Below are positions 6,561-12,711 of a stretch of DNA of 13,050 nt, piece after piece. Source of the DNA: JAZGDL01 sp036477795 (lineage in GTDB: Bacteria; Planctomycetota; Phycisphaerae; UBA1845); NCBI GenBank assembly GCA_036477795.1, contig JAZGDL010000302.1, positions 1 to 13,050 of the forward strand, written 5' to 3'. Positions within the stretch are counted from its first letter, which is position 1, and every line of letters starts with the position of its first letter. Below the pieces are notes generated by a model. It had not been told where the DNA came from and did no database searches. It worked only from the letters and a program-made list of their open reading frames with translations. The position numbers were made by a program, and so were the translations under genes.

Positions 6561-7522
6561 CCGAGATCACCAATTGGGCGGTGGATCTGATCGGCGTAAA
6601 GAAGACCTACGCTCGGAACATTCACGCCCTTCGTGGTGTGAACATTCAGGTGGGGCGGGGCGAGATATTCGGTTTGCTGGGACCCAACGGTGCCGGCAAG
6701 ACCACGCTGGTCAAGATCATGATGACTCTGGTCCGTCCCGACGAAGCCCGCGGAACCGTTCTCGGTCGGCCGTTGGGCAATCGCAAGAAGCGTGCCGTCA
6801 TGGGGTTTCTCCCGGAGAGCACGCAATTCCCCGCGTACCTGACGGGGCGGCAGGTGCTTGAGTATTACGCCGCCCTGGCCAAGGTGCCCCGGGCCATCCG
6901 ACGGAAACGCGCCGGTCAGTGGCTGGAACGCGTGGGACTGGCCCAGTGGTCGCACGTTCGCGCCAGCCAGTACTCCAAGGGCATGGCCCGCCGGTTGGGA
7001 CTGGCTCAGGCGCTGATGAACGACCCCGAGCTGTTGGTGCTGGACGAACCCACCGACGGCCTGGACCCCATGGGACGTCGCGAAGTGCGAAACCTGCTGA
7101 CCGAGCTGAAACAGGCGGGCAAGACCATCTTCCTCAACTCCCACCTGCTGAGCGAGGTGGAGACGGTCTGCGACCGGGTGGCTATTCTGCATCAGGGGCT
7201 GGTGGCCAGACAGGGCACGTTAGCTGAGTTGACCGAGCACACCGTCGAATACCACATCGTGTCCAGCGGCGAGCTGGACGGCCTCCGCGATGACATCGAC
7301 CGCATCGGCGGCAGGATCGAGGAAGGTCATATTGTCATCCAGGGCCATGACGCCAAGCGGGTGAACGAGATTATCGATCTGTTGCGGGCTCGCGATTGCC
7401 TGATCGAGTCGGTCGAGCCACGACGTTTCAGCCTTGAGGATGTTTTTGTGGAAGTCATCGGAGACGTTGGCACGGCCATCGGGCCGCCTGGCTCGGCAGG
7501 AGCCTCGCCCTCCCGACGATGA
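6548..7522 (+). CDS. ABC-2 type transporter ATP-binding protein
   Basis: ATPase subunit of an ABC-2 type transporter, working with the membrane protein encoded next. Walker A is GPNGAGKTT (residues 45-53); the signature is degenerate (QYSKGMARRLGLAQAL), as is usual for ABC-2 ATPases; Walker B is LLVLDEPTDGLDP; the H-loop is NSHLLSEVE. About 100 further residues form a C-terminal domain ending SLEDVFVEVI. ATG 6548 is preferred over TTG 6536; AGGA lies just before it, and it overlaps miaA by 13 bases, suggesting translational coupling. The final residues (GSAGASPSRR) come from a GC-rich hairpin (7490-7504) and look like repeat DNA read into the C-terminus. The substrate is unknown. Confidence 0.9.
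   Translation: MLQVTEITNWAVDLIGVKKTYARNIHALRGVNIQVGRGEIFGLLGPNGAGKTTLVKIMMTLVRPDEARGTVLGRPLGNRKKRAVMGFLPESTQFPAYLTGRQVLEYYAALAKVPRAIRRKRAGQWLERVGLAQWSHVRASQYSKGMARRLGLAQALMNDPELLVLDEPTDGLDPMGRREVRNLLTELKQAGKTIFLNSHLLSEVETVCDRVAILHQGLVARQGTLAELTEHTVEYHIVSSGELDGLRDDIDRIGGRIEEGHIVIQGHDAKRVNEIIDLLRARDCLIESVEPRRFSLEDVFVEVIGDVGTAIGPPGSAGASPSRR
7490..7504. repeat. Hairpin inside the 3' end of the ABC ATPase gene
   Basis: GGCTC (7490-7494) pairs with GAGCC (7500-7504) around a 5-base loop, within GGCTCGGCAGGAGCCTCGCC. The encoded tail GSAGASPSRR is one I recall at many planctomycete protein ends, which suggests a dispersed repeat captured by the reading frame. Confidence 0.4.
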
Positions 7523-7560
7523 TGTGATAACGCTCTGCGTAGTCGGGGACGATAGACACC

Positions 7561-8505
7561 ATGCAGATCTGGGCCATCATCGTGGATTCATTCCGCGATG
7601 CCATCTACCGCAAGATCTTCTGGATCATGCTGTTTATCGGCGTCGTGATCGCCGCCACCATGGCTTGCATCGGTTTTGATGAGAAGGGCGTTAACGTTCT
7701 CTTTGGAGCCTGGACCTACGAAGCCCAGGAGTGGTCCATTGCCAGCGACGAGTTGCGGGCCAACGTCGCCGCGGTGGCCGTCGAGGTGCTGGCCGACACT
7801 TACCTGGGCTGGATCGGCATGATCGTGGCACTGGTGGCCACCGCCGCAACCTTCCCGTCGTTGATGGCCCCAGGGCACATCGACATCGTCGCCTCCAAGC
7901 CGCTCAGTCGCCATATGCTTTTCGTGGGCCGATACCTGGGCGCCATGGTGTTCGTTCTCCTGCAAGCGGTGGTCTTCGTCGGGCTCACCTTTTGCGTCAT
8001 GGGCCTGCGCTGGCACGTGTGGGTGTGGGGCTATCTGTGGGTGGTTCCGCTGATGCTGCTGCTGTTCAGTTACCTTTTCGCGTTCTGCGCCCTGTTCGGT
8101 GTGTGGACCCAACGGAGCATGACCGCGTTGATGCTGACCATGGTAGCGTGGTTCTTCCTTTTCACCGTGCAGACCGGGCATGCTTTGTTGGTGACCCAAC
8201 CCGAAATCGACCCCAGCGGGCGCTGGACACGCATGATGGCCGTCGCCCGTTGGGCGGTTCCCAAAACCCAGGACATTCCCATCATCGCCTCAAAACTGGT
8301 GGGGGCTAACATGTTCGTGGACATGATCCCGGTCAATGCCCACCAGATGCCCGAGCATGAACGCGAGGGATTTAAGCAAGCGGTTAAAGGTCATAAGCGG
8401 ATAGTCGCCGCGGTCGACCCGCTGACGTCGATCACTTCGTCCCTGGCCGCCGAAGCCGTCATTCTCCTTCTAGCCATGTGGCGCTTCAATCGCCGTGATT
8501 TTTGA
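7561..8505 (+). CDS. ABC-2 type transporter permease
   Basis: Membrane subunit for the preceding ATPase. The 314 residues contain about six hydrophobic segments. The first is near residues 20-37 (IFWIMLFIGVVIAATMA), others are near 100-118, 135-155, 160-180 and 190-210, and the last is at 290-307 (EAVILLLAMWRF). An external loop between segments 1 and 2 holds an acidic, Trp-containing stretch. SKPLSRHMLFVGRYLGA between segments 2 and 3 is the cytoplasmic coupling motif common in ABC-2 permeases. It lies 38 bases after the ATPase gene with no terminator between, so one operon is likely. The start (ATG 7561) has only a weak ribosome site. The substrate cannot be told. Confidence 0.85.
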   Translation: MQIWAIIVDSFRDAIYRKIFWIMLFIGVVIAATMACIGFDEKGVNVLFGAWTYEAQEWSIASDELRANVAAVAVEVLADTYLGWIGMIVALVATAATFPSLMAPGHIDIVASKPLSRHMLFVGRYLGAMVFVLLQAVVFVGLTFCVMGLRWHVWVWGYLWVVPLMLLLFSYLFAFCALFGVWTQRSMTALMLTMVAWFFLFTVQTGHALLVTQPEIDPSGRWTRMMAVARWAVPKTQDIPIIASKLVGANMFVDMIPVNAHQMPEHEREGFKQAVKGHKRIVAAVDPLTSITSSLAAEAVILLLAMWRFNRRDF

Positions 8506-8546
8506 ACGGCAGCTACCAGCTTTCAGGCTTCAGCTATCAGCCGTTC
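8504..8546. repeat. Inverted repeat at the end of the ABC operon
   Basis: GAACGGC (8504-8510) is the reverse complement of GCCGTTC (8540-8546). The 29 bases between are built of AGCT/CAG words (AGCTACCAGC, CAGCTATCAG). It may act as a weak terminator for the ABC operon. There is no T tract. Confidence 0.35.
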
Positions 8547-8565
8547 GAACGTACGTGCTCCGCAA

Positions 8566-8710
8566 TCCTCAATCCGCAATCCGCAATCGTTCCCCTCTCC
8601 GTGCCTTCGTGCCTCCGTGCCTTCCCCAATCAATCGGCAATCCCCAATCGTCAATCGTCAATCCCCAATCCCCTTCGTGCCTCTCCTTCCCCAATCCGCA
8701 ATCCTAATTT
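8566..8710. repeat. STRR-like tandem repeat block, copy 1
   Basis: Low-complexity block of 7-base (CAATCCG, CAATCGT) and 8-base (GTGCCTTC/GTGCCTCC) units. It shares two exact strings with copy 2: 24 bases at 8673-8696 equal to 9513-9536, and 21 bases at 8642-8662 equal to 9529-9549. The two copies flank the PIN/partner gene pair in direct orientation. The periodic words recall the short tandemly repeated repetitive sequences of cyanobacteria. There are no constant repeats and spacers, so it is not a CRISPR array. Confidence 0.8.
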
Positions 8711-8713
8711 CCC

Positions 8714-8742
8714 TTGAATCCCGCACGAGGTTGCGATAAACT
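8714..8742 (+). promoter_or_regulatory. Promoter for the PIN gene, at the edge of repeat copy 1
   Basis: TTGAAT (8714-8719), exactly 17 bases, then TAAACT (8737-8742), 32 bases before the PIN gene start. The same layout with TTACAT-N17-TAAACT occurs at 9616-9644 at the edge of repeat copy 2. Matching spacing and surrounding bases (CGATAAACT, then GCCC or GGCC) suggest a conserved promoter carried by the repeat module. Confidence 0.55.
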
Positions 8743-8774
8743 GGGCCACAGTTCGAGAGCGGCTGAAAGGCCTC

Positions 8775-9251
8775 ATGAAATCAGACGTGATCCGAGTATA
8801 CGCGGACTCATCCGTTTTCGGCGGAACCTTTGACGAAGAGTTCGCGATAGTTAGTCGGCGGTTTTTCGATCAAGTTGGCGCGGGACGTTTTTCGATGCTC
8901 TCGTCGTTTCTGGTCGCGGACGAGGTCGGCAAGGGGCCGGACCAGGTGCGCGCACTGTTCGACCGATTTCTTCCGACCGCCGAACTGGTCCGCGTGGAGC
9001 CCGAATCCCTGGCGCTGCAGGCGGCCTATTTGTCGGCGCGGATCGTCAGCCCCAAATGGTCGGACGACGCTTTGCACGTGGCCCTGGCCACCGTCGCGGA
9101 AGCGGATTTGATCGTCAGTTGGAACTTCCGGCACATCGTGCACTTCGAGAAAATTCGGCGATATAATGCCGTGAACCGTCTTCACGGCTGGCGGGAATTG
9201 GGCATTCACTCGCCCAGAGAGGTCATTACCTATGAAGACCAAGACGTTTGA
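8775..9251 (+). CDS. PIN-domain protein, probable toxin ribonuclease
   Basis: Likely Mg-dependent RNase of the PIN fold, acting as the toxin of a type II toxin-antitoxin pair. It is 158 residues long. Candidate acidic residues are Asp11 (YADSSVFGG), Glu50 (VADEVGKG), Asp97 or Asp98 (KWSDDALHVALATV) and Asp111 (EADLIVSWNFRHIV), in the usual order and spacing for PIN proteins. The tail (NAVNRLHGWRELGIHSPREV) is typical of this subgroup. A GAAAGG ribosome site precedes ATG 8775. The next gene starts 20 bases before this one ends. Toxin-first order is reversed relative to classic vapBC but is common for this subgroup as I recall it. Confidence 0.8.
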   Translation: MKSDVIRVYADSSVFGGTFDEEFAIVSRRFFDQVGAGRFSMLSSFLVADEVGKGPDQVRALFDRFLPTAELVRVEPESLALQAAYLSARIVSPKWSDDALHVALATVAEADLIVSWNFRHIVHFEKIRRYNAVNRLHGWRELGIHSPREVITYEDQDV

Positions 9252-9423
9252 TTGCTTGAAGATGAAGGATGAGGCCCAGCAGCGGCGCAGCGAAGCACTG
9301 AAGGGGATGTCTGAACAACAGCGTCTGGAGTACTACCGTCGAGCACATGAGGACCTTGTCCAGCGCCAGAAAGCGTTGCGAGCCGTTCCCCAGGCCGGAC
9401 CGGGCAGCCAGGGCTCGTCATGA
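9232..9423 (+). CDS. Small partner of the PIN protein, probable antitoxin
   Basis: A 63-residue charged protein. It begins MKTKTFDCLKMKDEAQQ, a start I recognise from small proteins encoded right after PIN genes of this kind. The middle is predicted helical (MSEQQRLEYYRRAHEDLVQRQ), fitting a toxin-wrapping antitoxin; the last 15 residues are Pro/Gly-rich and probably disordered. GAGAGGT at 9217-9223 is a good ribosome site eight bases before ATG 9232. It overlaps the PIN gene by 20 bases, so translation is likely coupled. No DNA-binding fold is obvious. The antitoxin role is inferred from size and position. Confidence 0.65.
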   Translation: MKTKTFDCLKMKDEAQQRRSEALKGMSEQQRLEYYRRAHEDLVQRQKALRAVPQAGPGSQGSS

Positions 9424-9439
9424 CGGCGACCCCGGTCGC

Positions 9440-9600
9440 CCTGTGCAATCGTTCCGCCCTCCGTCCCTTCGTCCCTTCGTCCCTATGTCCCTTCCCCTCC
9501 GTGCCTCCGTGCCTTCGTGCCTCTCCTTCCCCAATCGTCAATCGTCAATTCCTCCCCCCTTCGTGCCTCTCCCAATCAATCTGCAAACCGAGATGCAAAA
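9440..9600. repeat. STRR-like tandem repeat block, copy 2
   Basis: The second block uses the same words as copy 1 (GTCCCTTC, GTGCCTCC, CAATCGT). It shares exact 24-base (9513-9536) and 21-base (9529-9549) strings with copy 1, in the same orientation. It follows the PIN partner gene directly and is followed, like copy 1, by a promoter-like element (9616-9644). No gene is supported in this stretch. Confidence 0.8.
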
Positions 9601-9615
9601 TCCCTGGTTTTCCCC

Positions 9616-9644
9616 TTACATTCCACCCAAGCTTCCGATAAACT
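9616..9644 (+). promoter_or_regulatory. Promoter-like element at the edge of repeat copy 2
   Basis: TTACAT (9616-9621), 17 bases, TAAACT (9639-9644), matching the element before the PIN gene in spacing and context. It faces the cytochrome-redoxin gene, whose leader would then be about 200 bases long. Confidence 0.45.
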
Positions 9645-9678
9645 AGCCCGCACCCCCGAGAACGGTCACGACGGCTGA

Positions 9679-9822
9679 TGATCCCAGGGGGCGACGGCGG
9701 CGTCGCGTCCCAAGAAAGAGGGCATCATAGGAGAAGCAAAATGGGTGGCTGTCCCCGGTTTGAGGTCAGGCCGTGTGAAGGACAAAGGCACGAAGATCGG
9801 CGACATCTGCAAGACACTCAAT
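9679..9822 (+). pseudogene. Possible remnant of a serine recombinase C-terminus
   Basis: In the frame starting at 9745 the DNA reads VAVPGLRSGRVKDKG then TKIGDICKTLN. The last part resembles the helix-turn-helix of resolvase/invertase recombinases (IGDICKTLNISRATLYRY), but it stops matching after LN. The upstream part of the frame (ending PKKEGIIGEAKW) shows nothing I recognise. A strong AGGAG at 9729-9733 precedes an ATG at 9741, which is in frame with the cytochrome-redoxin gene instead. GTGGCTGTCCCCGGTTT also resembles ends of mobile palindromic elements. The call is tentative; the stretch may be just a scrap of mobile DNA. Confidence 0.3.
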
Positions 9823-9848
9823 TTGTTTTTTTGGATTGGATTTACGAG

Positions 9849-10766
9849 ATGACAATGAAAAGACGTGTTTCCACAAGCCGACAAGCCAAGTCTTCTTTTT
9901 GGTATTTCGGGTGGTGCGTTGTAATGGCAGGGGTGTTTCCAGTCTTTTCTCCGGCATCGGCCGAACAAGCGGACACGATTGATGCCCGAAGAGAAAAGAT
10001 ACTTGGTGGCCAAACGGCTTGGCAGGCCGATGAGAAACTGAGAGAGAAGTGGGCGGCCATCACCGGCCGGTTCATTTTCCAGAAGACCTGTCTGGACTGC
10101 CATCAGGAGGGGCCGAGTGCCTTCACCCGGGAGGAATGGCAAGAACACCTTCAAGGATTTCCCGGGGCCATGCACCCGGAGCTTCCAGCATTCTACTCGG
10201 ATCTTACGGCCATGTTTAGTTATGGCCACATGGTACCCAATGGTTCCGAGCGTCTGGAGGCTGTGACCAAATTCCTTCTTCAGGCAGCTCCCAAAGTATA
10301 CGATCCCGAAAAGGAATATGGCGAAGTGGACCTCCTCCCCGCAGTGGGAGAAGCGGCCCCAGACTTTGAGATCAAAGACAGTAAAGGATCAACTTTTCGA
10401 CTCAAATCCCTTCAAGGCAAAAAGAATCTAGTGTTGGTGTTCTCTAGAGCTCACTGGTGACCGCCGTGCGTGAAGCAGCTCGGTGGGCTGCAGGCACAAT
10501 GGGAATCCTTTCAAAGAATGGACACCACAATCCTAGCCATTCACGTAGAGTGTCCGCCCAAGGGAACCGAGATCTTGGCCAAGAAAAAGAACTTCAGCTT
10601 TGCTCTTGCTAACGATGATGTACTGCACATGGTAGGCATGTATAGCGTGACCAGCACCTACCTCATAGACAAAAAGAGTATCATACGGGCGCGATGGCTC
10701 GACCAGGTTCACGATCGGGTACAAGCTCAGACCATCTTGGAGGCGGTGAAGAAGCTTGGCGGATAA
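9849..10766 (+). CDS. Exported cytochrome c-redoxin fusion, probable selenoprotein (UxxC)
   Basis: Probable periplasmic thiol/selenol oxidoreductase or peroxidase with an attached c-type haem. Residues 1-38 form a signal peptide (MTMKRR, hydrophobic core, SPASA before EQAD). C81-L-D-C84-H85 is a haem c attachment motif; M128 (YGHMVPNG) is a candidate axial ligand. A peroxiredoxin/TlpA-like domain starts near APDF (170-173) and reaches LVLVFSRAHW. The next codon (10458-10460) is TGA, followed in frame by PPC, then 98 conserved-looking residues (VKQLGGLQAQW, TYLIDKKSIIRARW) to TAA. TGA stands exactly where the first active-site Cys belongs, and a SECIS-like hairpin follows, so I read residue 204 as selenocysteine (305 residues in all). 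ATG 9849 fits the signal peptide; ATG 9741 has a better ribosome site but would bury it. The alternative is a nonsense mutation of TGC. Confidence 0.75.
10466..10497 (+). promoter_or_regulatory. Putative bacterial SECIS element
   Basis: Directly after the in-frame TGA, GCAGCUC (10475-10481) pairs with GGGCUGC (10485-10491), one pair being U-G. It forms a 7-bp stem with a 3-base GGU loop. A lower helix, GUGC (10466-10469) with GCAC (10494-10497), is separated by an asymmetric internal loop (5 and 2 bases). The apical loop begins 21 bases after the UGA, inside the 16-37 base range known for bacterial SECIS, and starts with G as required for SelB recognition. Confidence 0.7.
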
Positions 10767-11133
10767 GAGGGGTCATGCTCATCCACCGACTCAAGTCGCC
10801 CTCGTTCAAGGGTTGCGGGGCCAAGAGGAAGTGGTGGGGCATCAAGCAGGACGGGGTGGCCCAGGTAAATACGGAACAGTCACAATACTGTTCGGCACGG
10901 GGATTGCGTTGGGCGGGAGCCCCATGTCCTTTGGACATGGGGGAGACGATGATATACGCTCCGCTTGGTAGGTCGGGCTCTGCCCGACGTCTTCCTTGCG
11001 AGTTGCCCCTCCCGGGTGACGCGTAGCCGCTCTCAAGGAGAGGAAGATGACCCCGAGTGCCAGGGAGGGGCACTGCCCTGTGAGCAGTGTGTCGTCGAGG
11101 TAGCGTTCCCGCCCGAGCGCTGCGGACACAGAA
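10767..11133. repeat. Hairpin-rich spacer without supported genes
   Basis: Reading frames here look like shadows. Visible structures are a perfect 10-bp stem with a TTT loop (10920-10929 with 10933-10942, CCCCATGTCC/GGACATGGGG); a perfect 7-bp stem (GTCGGGC 10972-10978 with GCCCGAC 10982-10988); and overlapping palindromes around 11056-11080 (AGTGCC/GGGCACT, CAGGG/CCCTG). These match the GC-rich dispersed hairpin type found after tilS. Confidence 0.55.
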
Positions 11134-11169
11134 GTGGGACACGTTAGTCCAAAAGAAAAAGATGCGGCA

Positions 11170-11410
11170 GTGAAATTCACCAAGTACTTCGAGGAAATGC
11201 GGCGGTGCCCTGACCGGGCGATGATACTGATGGAGTGGATACAACAGGCTGTTGAAAACCCGGAAAGAGAAGGTGTTCAGCAGGATGGCCATATTCATTC
11301 GCCGTTGGGCGCCTATTGAGCAGATGCAAGGACGATATCTTCGTGTTGTACTACTGCCGGACGGCCGGACCGCGCATAACGCCTTCTTTGATCGGAGCTT
11401 TACCCCATGA
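11170..11410 (+). pseudogene. Frameshifted toxin-like gene next to DUF2283
   Basis: GTG 11170 opens a frame beginning KFTKYFEEMRRCPDRAM then ILMEWIQQAVENPE. This family is one I recall as the usual upstream partner of DUF2283 proteins (DUF4258-like, naming uncertain). At 11293-11300 the tetramer ATTC is present twice (ATTCATTC) and throws the frame by +1, so translation stops at 11317-11319. Removing one copy restores a 78-residue protein continuing IRRWAPIEQMQGRYL and ending HNAFFDRSFTP. Its stop overlaps the DUF2283 start as ATGA (11407-11410). The gene is therefore newly broken, or the tetramer switches it; only two units are present, so simple decay is more likely. An in-frame GTG at 11134 is also possible. 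Confidence 0.7.
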
Positions 11411-11604
11411 GAATAAAACACTTCCTGGACACGGACACCCTGTATATTGAGTTCCGGGCAACAAAGGTCCCCGAAACAAAGGACTTGGATGAGAACACGC
11501 TTCTTGATCTGGATAAGGACGGAAACATCTGTGCCATTACTGTCGAGCACGCGAAGGATCGGGCAGACATTCCGCACTTCTCGTTCGAACAAGTAGCATC
11601 CTGA
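11407..11604 (+). CDS. DUF2283 family small protein, putative antitoxin
   Basis: An intact 65-residue DUF2283 protein: MRIKHFLDTDTLYIEF, then ETKDLDENTLLDLDKDGNICAITVEHA, ending near the DIPHFSFEQV tail typical of the family. The fold is a small beta-rich domain of unknown chemistry. Its genes commonly sit after a toxin-like partner, and here the start is ATGA-coupled to the frameshifted gene upstream. With the partner broken, the protein may be an orphan antitoxin. Translation may also suffer, since upstream ribosomes now stop 88 bases short. Confidence 0.85.
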   Translation: MRIKHFLDTDTLYIEFRATKVPETKDLDENTLLDLDKDGNICAITVEHAKDRADIPHFSFEQVAS

Positions 11605-11685
11605 CAACCGTATCAAGTTGCCGGATCGTACATGGCTGGTCGGTATCCCGGCGCGGCGGTGGGGTGGGCTTTACCGGGCGGGTTG

Positions 11686-11702
11686 CGGTCGTATCACGAC
11701 CG
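11686..11702. repeat. Perfect hairpin after the DUF2283 gene
   Basis: CGGTCGT (11686-11692) pairs with ACGACCG (11696-11702) around ATC. There is no T tract; it may be a repeat or a weak terminator. The rest of 11605-11828 holds no gene. Confidence 0.4.
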
Positions 11703-11760
11703 GTTCGTGGAATCGGCCCGTATGGTGGGTAAGTTCGGGGGACATACACCTTCTCTTTCA

Positions 11761-11820
11761 GTCCGCTGTGCGGACCATTTGAGGGGCGGCATCATCATCG
11801 AGGTGATCCGCACAGGGGAC
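11761..11820. repeat. GTCCGC hairpin and inverted copy
   Basis: A GTCCGC-TGT-GCGGAC hairpin (11761-11775) is related to the one at 136-152. The stretch 11761-11774 is inverted at 11807-11820 with 13 of 14 bases matching, giving a larger palindrome beside the minus-strand gene that ends at 11829. Confidence 0.5.
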
Positions 11821-11828
11821 CCTGCTTG

Positions 11829-12050
11829 CTAGCCGGCGACGGTGATCGGCGTGAGACGATAAACGCGGGCACACTTCAGGGCGCTGGCCATGTCGCCTTG
11901 CTGTAGGGCGACGCGCAGCGAATCCAACTTACCAACATCGTCAAGTGATAGATAGGGCCCCCAGCCCCCATCGGCGTCGATCAGTTGGACTTCCACTTCT
12001 GCGACGTAGTCGCCCTCGTGAAGGAGTTTGATGTGTTTGCGAGTGCTCAC
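11829..12050 (-). CDS. Small conserved hypothetical protein, probable toxin-antitoxin component
   Basis: About 73 residues from GTG 12050 (VSTRKHIKLLHEGDYVAEVEV, then DDVGKLDSLRVALQQGD and ARVYRLTPI). I recognise it as a common short protein with a GWGPYLS core, found beside small toxin-like genes, but I cannot name a family with confidence. The GTG start is preferred over ATG 12080. It overlaps the TGA of the upstream remnant as GTGA, the usual four-base coupling in such pairs; ATG 12080 lies inside that remnant's frame. The first half should be beta strands and the second half helical (LDSLRVALQQGDMASALKCA). Its upstream partner is decayed. Confidence 0.6.
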   Translation of the reverse strand: MSTRKHIKLLHEGDYVAEVEVQLIDADGGWGPYLSLDDVGKLDSLRVALQQGDMASALKCARVYRLTPITVAG

Positions 12051-12165
12051 GGTTTTCTCAGTTTGAAATCCTGCGTCCATTTTTCAGCGTCGGGCCGATA
12101 GGCGGTGATCAATACCGCCGGGCTCGTGGCCCGAGAGGGTGATTTCGCTGTCGATGCCCATGCCC
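12047..12165 (-). pseudogene. Decayed DUF4258-like partner gene
   Basis: On the minus strand one frame reads AVLITAYRPDAEKWTQDFKL then RKP-stop. This matches the C-terminal pattern of DUF4258 toxin-like proteins as I recall it (VITVYEPDP..W..DF..RK). Just upstream another frame reads MGIDSEITLSGHEPGG and runs into it only if a frameshift near 12118 is repaired. No start or N-terminal half is found before the next gene, so this is a truncated and frameshifted remnant. The upstream frame's assignment is less certain than the C-terminal match. Confidence 0.45.
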
Positions 12166-12196
12166 ACGTCCGTCCACGGACCGGAGGGGCGCTGCC

Positions 12197-12532
12197 CTAT
12201 TCCCGGAGTATGTGGACAATCGCCTGGGTCACTTCCTCCAACTTTTCCTGCTTCAGACCACCGACGCGATAGAGGATCAATCGCTTGTCAGCCGTGAAAA
12301 TGCGGTTCGGACGGATGTTGCTGGGCTGCTTGAGGCTGCCGTCACGGAAGTCCGAATCGTTCAAGGCCAAGGCGTACCGGTCACGGACGGGCTGGCTGGT
12401 AATCTGGCAGAGAATCAGGTCGTCACCAGACGGGGACGCAACGACCAGCGTCGGCCGCCGTTTGGCCTGAGTCAGATCCGAGAAGGGAAAAGGAACCACC
12501 ACCACCACGTCGCCTCTCACAAATCTTGCCAA
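12197..12532 (-). CDS. PemK/MazF-family toxin endoribonuclease
   Basis: Probable sequence-specific mRNA interferase. Of its 111 residues, the family start is visible as FVRGDVVVVVPFPFSDL followed by KRRPTLVVASP, with the conserved Arg near 25-26; then LILCQITSQ with the catalytic-type Ser/Thr near 45-47; then a core ending in LILYRVGGLKQEKLEEV, a typical MazF C-terminal helix region. It starts 16 bases inside the upstream DUF2281 gene (12517-12532), the usual tight antitoxin-toxin linkage. It appears intact, the only complete canonical antitoxin-then-toxin pair in the window. Expression would be repressed by the antitoxin complex; no operator was identified. Confidence 0.88.
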   Translation of the reverse strand: MARFVRGDVVVVVPFPFSDLTQAKRRPTLVVASPSGDDLILCQITSQPVRDRYALALNDSDFRDGSLKQPSNIRPNRIFTADKRLILYRVGGLKQEKLEEVTQAIVHILRE

Positions 12533-12711
12533 GCGGCGTCCTCCTCCGGCTTGAGCCAGTCCTTGCTGAGTGACGGCTCGCTAGCCACGGCCGTCTCAAA
12601 ACGACCGCCGGCGCCCCTGACCTGCACGAAGCGAATGAAATCCAGTACTTCTTGCAGGAGCGGCTCGGGAACCTGCTGTATTTCTTTGAACAGAACATCG
12701 CGGGTTGTCAT
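12517..12711 (-). CDS. DUF2281 antitoxin partner of the PemK/MazF toxin
   Basis: A 64-residue protein of the DUF2281 type: MTTRDVLFKEIQQVPEPLLQ, then EVLDFIRFVQ, and the tail LSKDWLKPEEDAAWQDL, the Trp- and acid-rich segment that wraps the toxin in such pairs. It precedes the toxin with a 16-base overlap. Its ATG overlaps the stop of a 42-codon frame upstream as ATGA (12708-12711), so it may be translated by coupling to that truncated gene. Its own ribosome site is weak (GGAG ten bases away). Confidence 0.85.
   Translation of the reverse strand: MTTRDVLFKEIQQVPEPLLQEVLDFIRFVQVRGAGGRFETAVASEPSLSKDWLKPEEDAAWQDL

Noticed and set aside
6371..7192. 273-codon minus-strand frame
   Set aside because: Antisense shadow of miaA and the ABC ATPase.
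8566..8710. CRISPR array
   Set aside because: Units are 7-8 bases and degenerate, with no constant repeat of 25-40 bases and no spacers.
9666..10229. 187-codon minus-strand frame
   Set aside because: Antisense to the signal peptide and haem domain of the cytochrome-redoxin gene, with low-complexity content only.
10458..10460. TGA as a true stop, giving two separate genes (ending 10460 and starting 10470)
   Set aside because: The second frame would begin mid-domain without a ribosome site. The domain is continuous across the TGA and a SECIS-like hairpin follows.
10694..11026. 110-codon plus-strand frame after the selenoprotein gene
   Set aside because: It starts inside the previous gene in another frame, spans hairpin repeats and has no recognisable domain.
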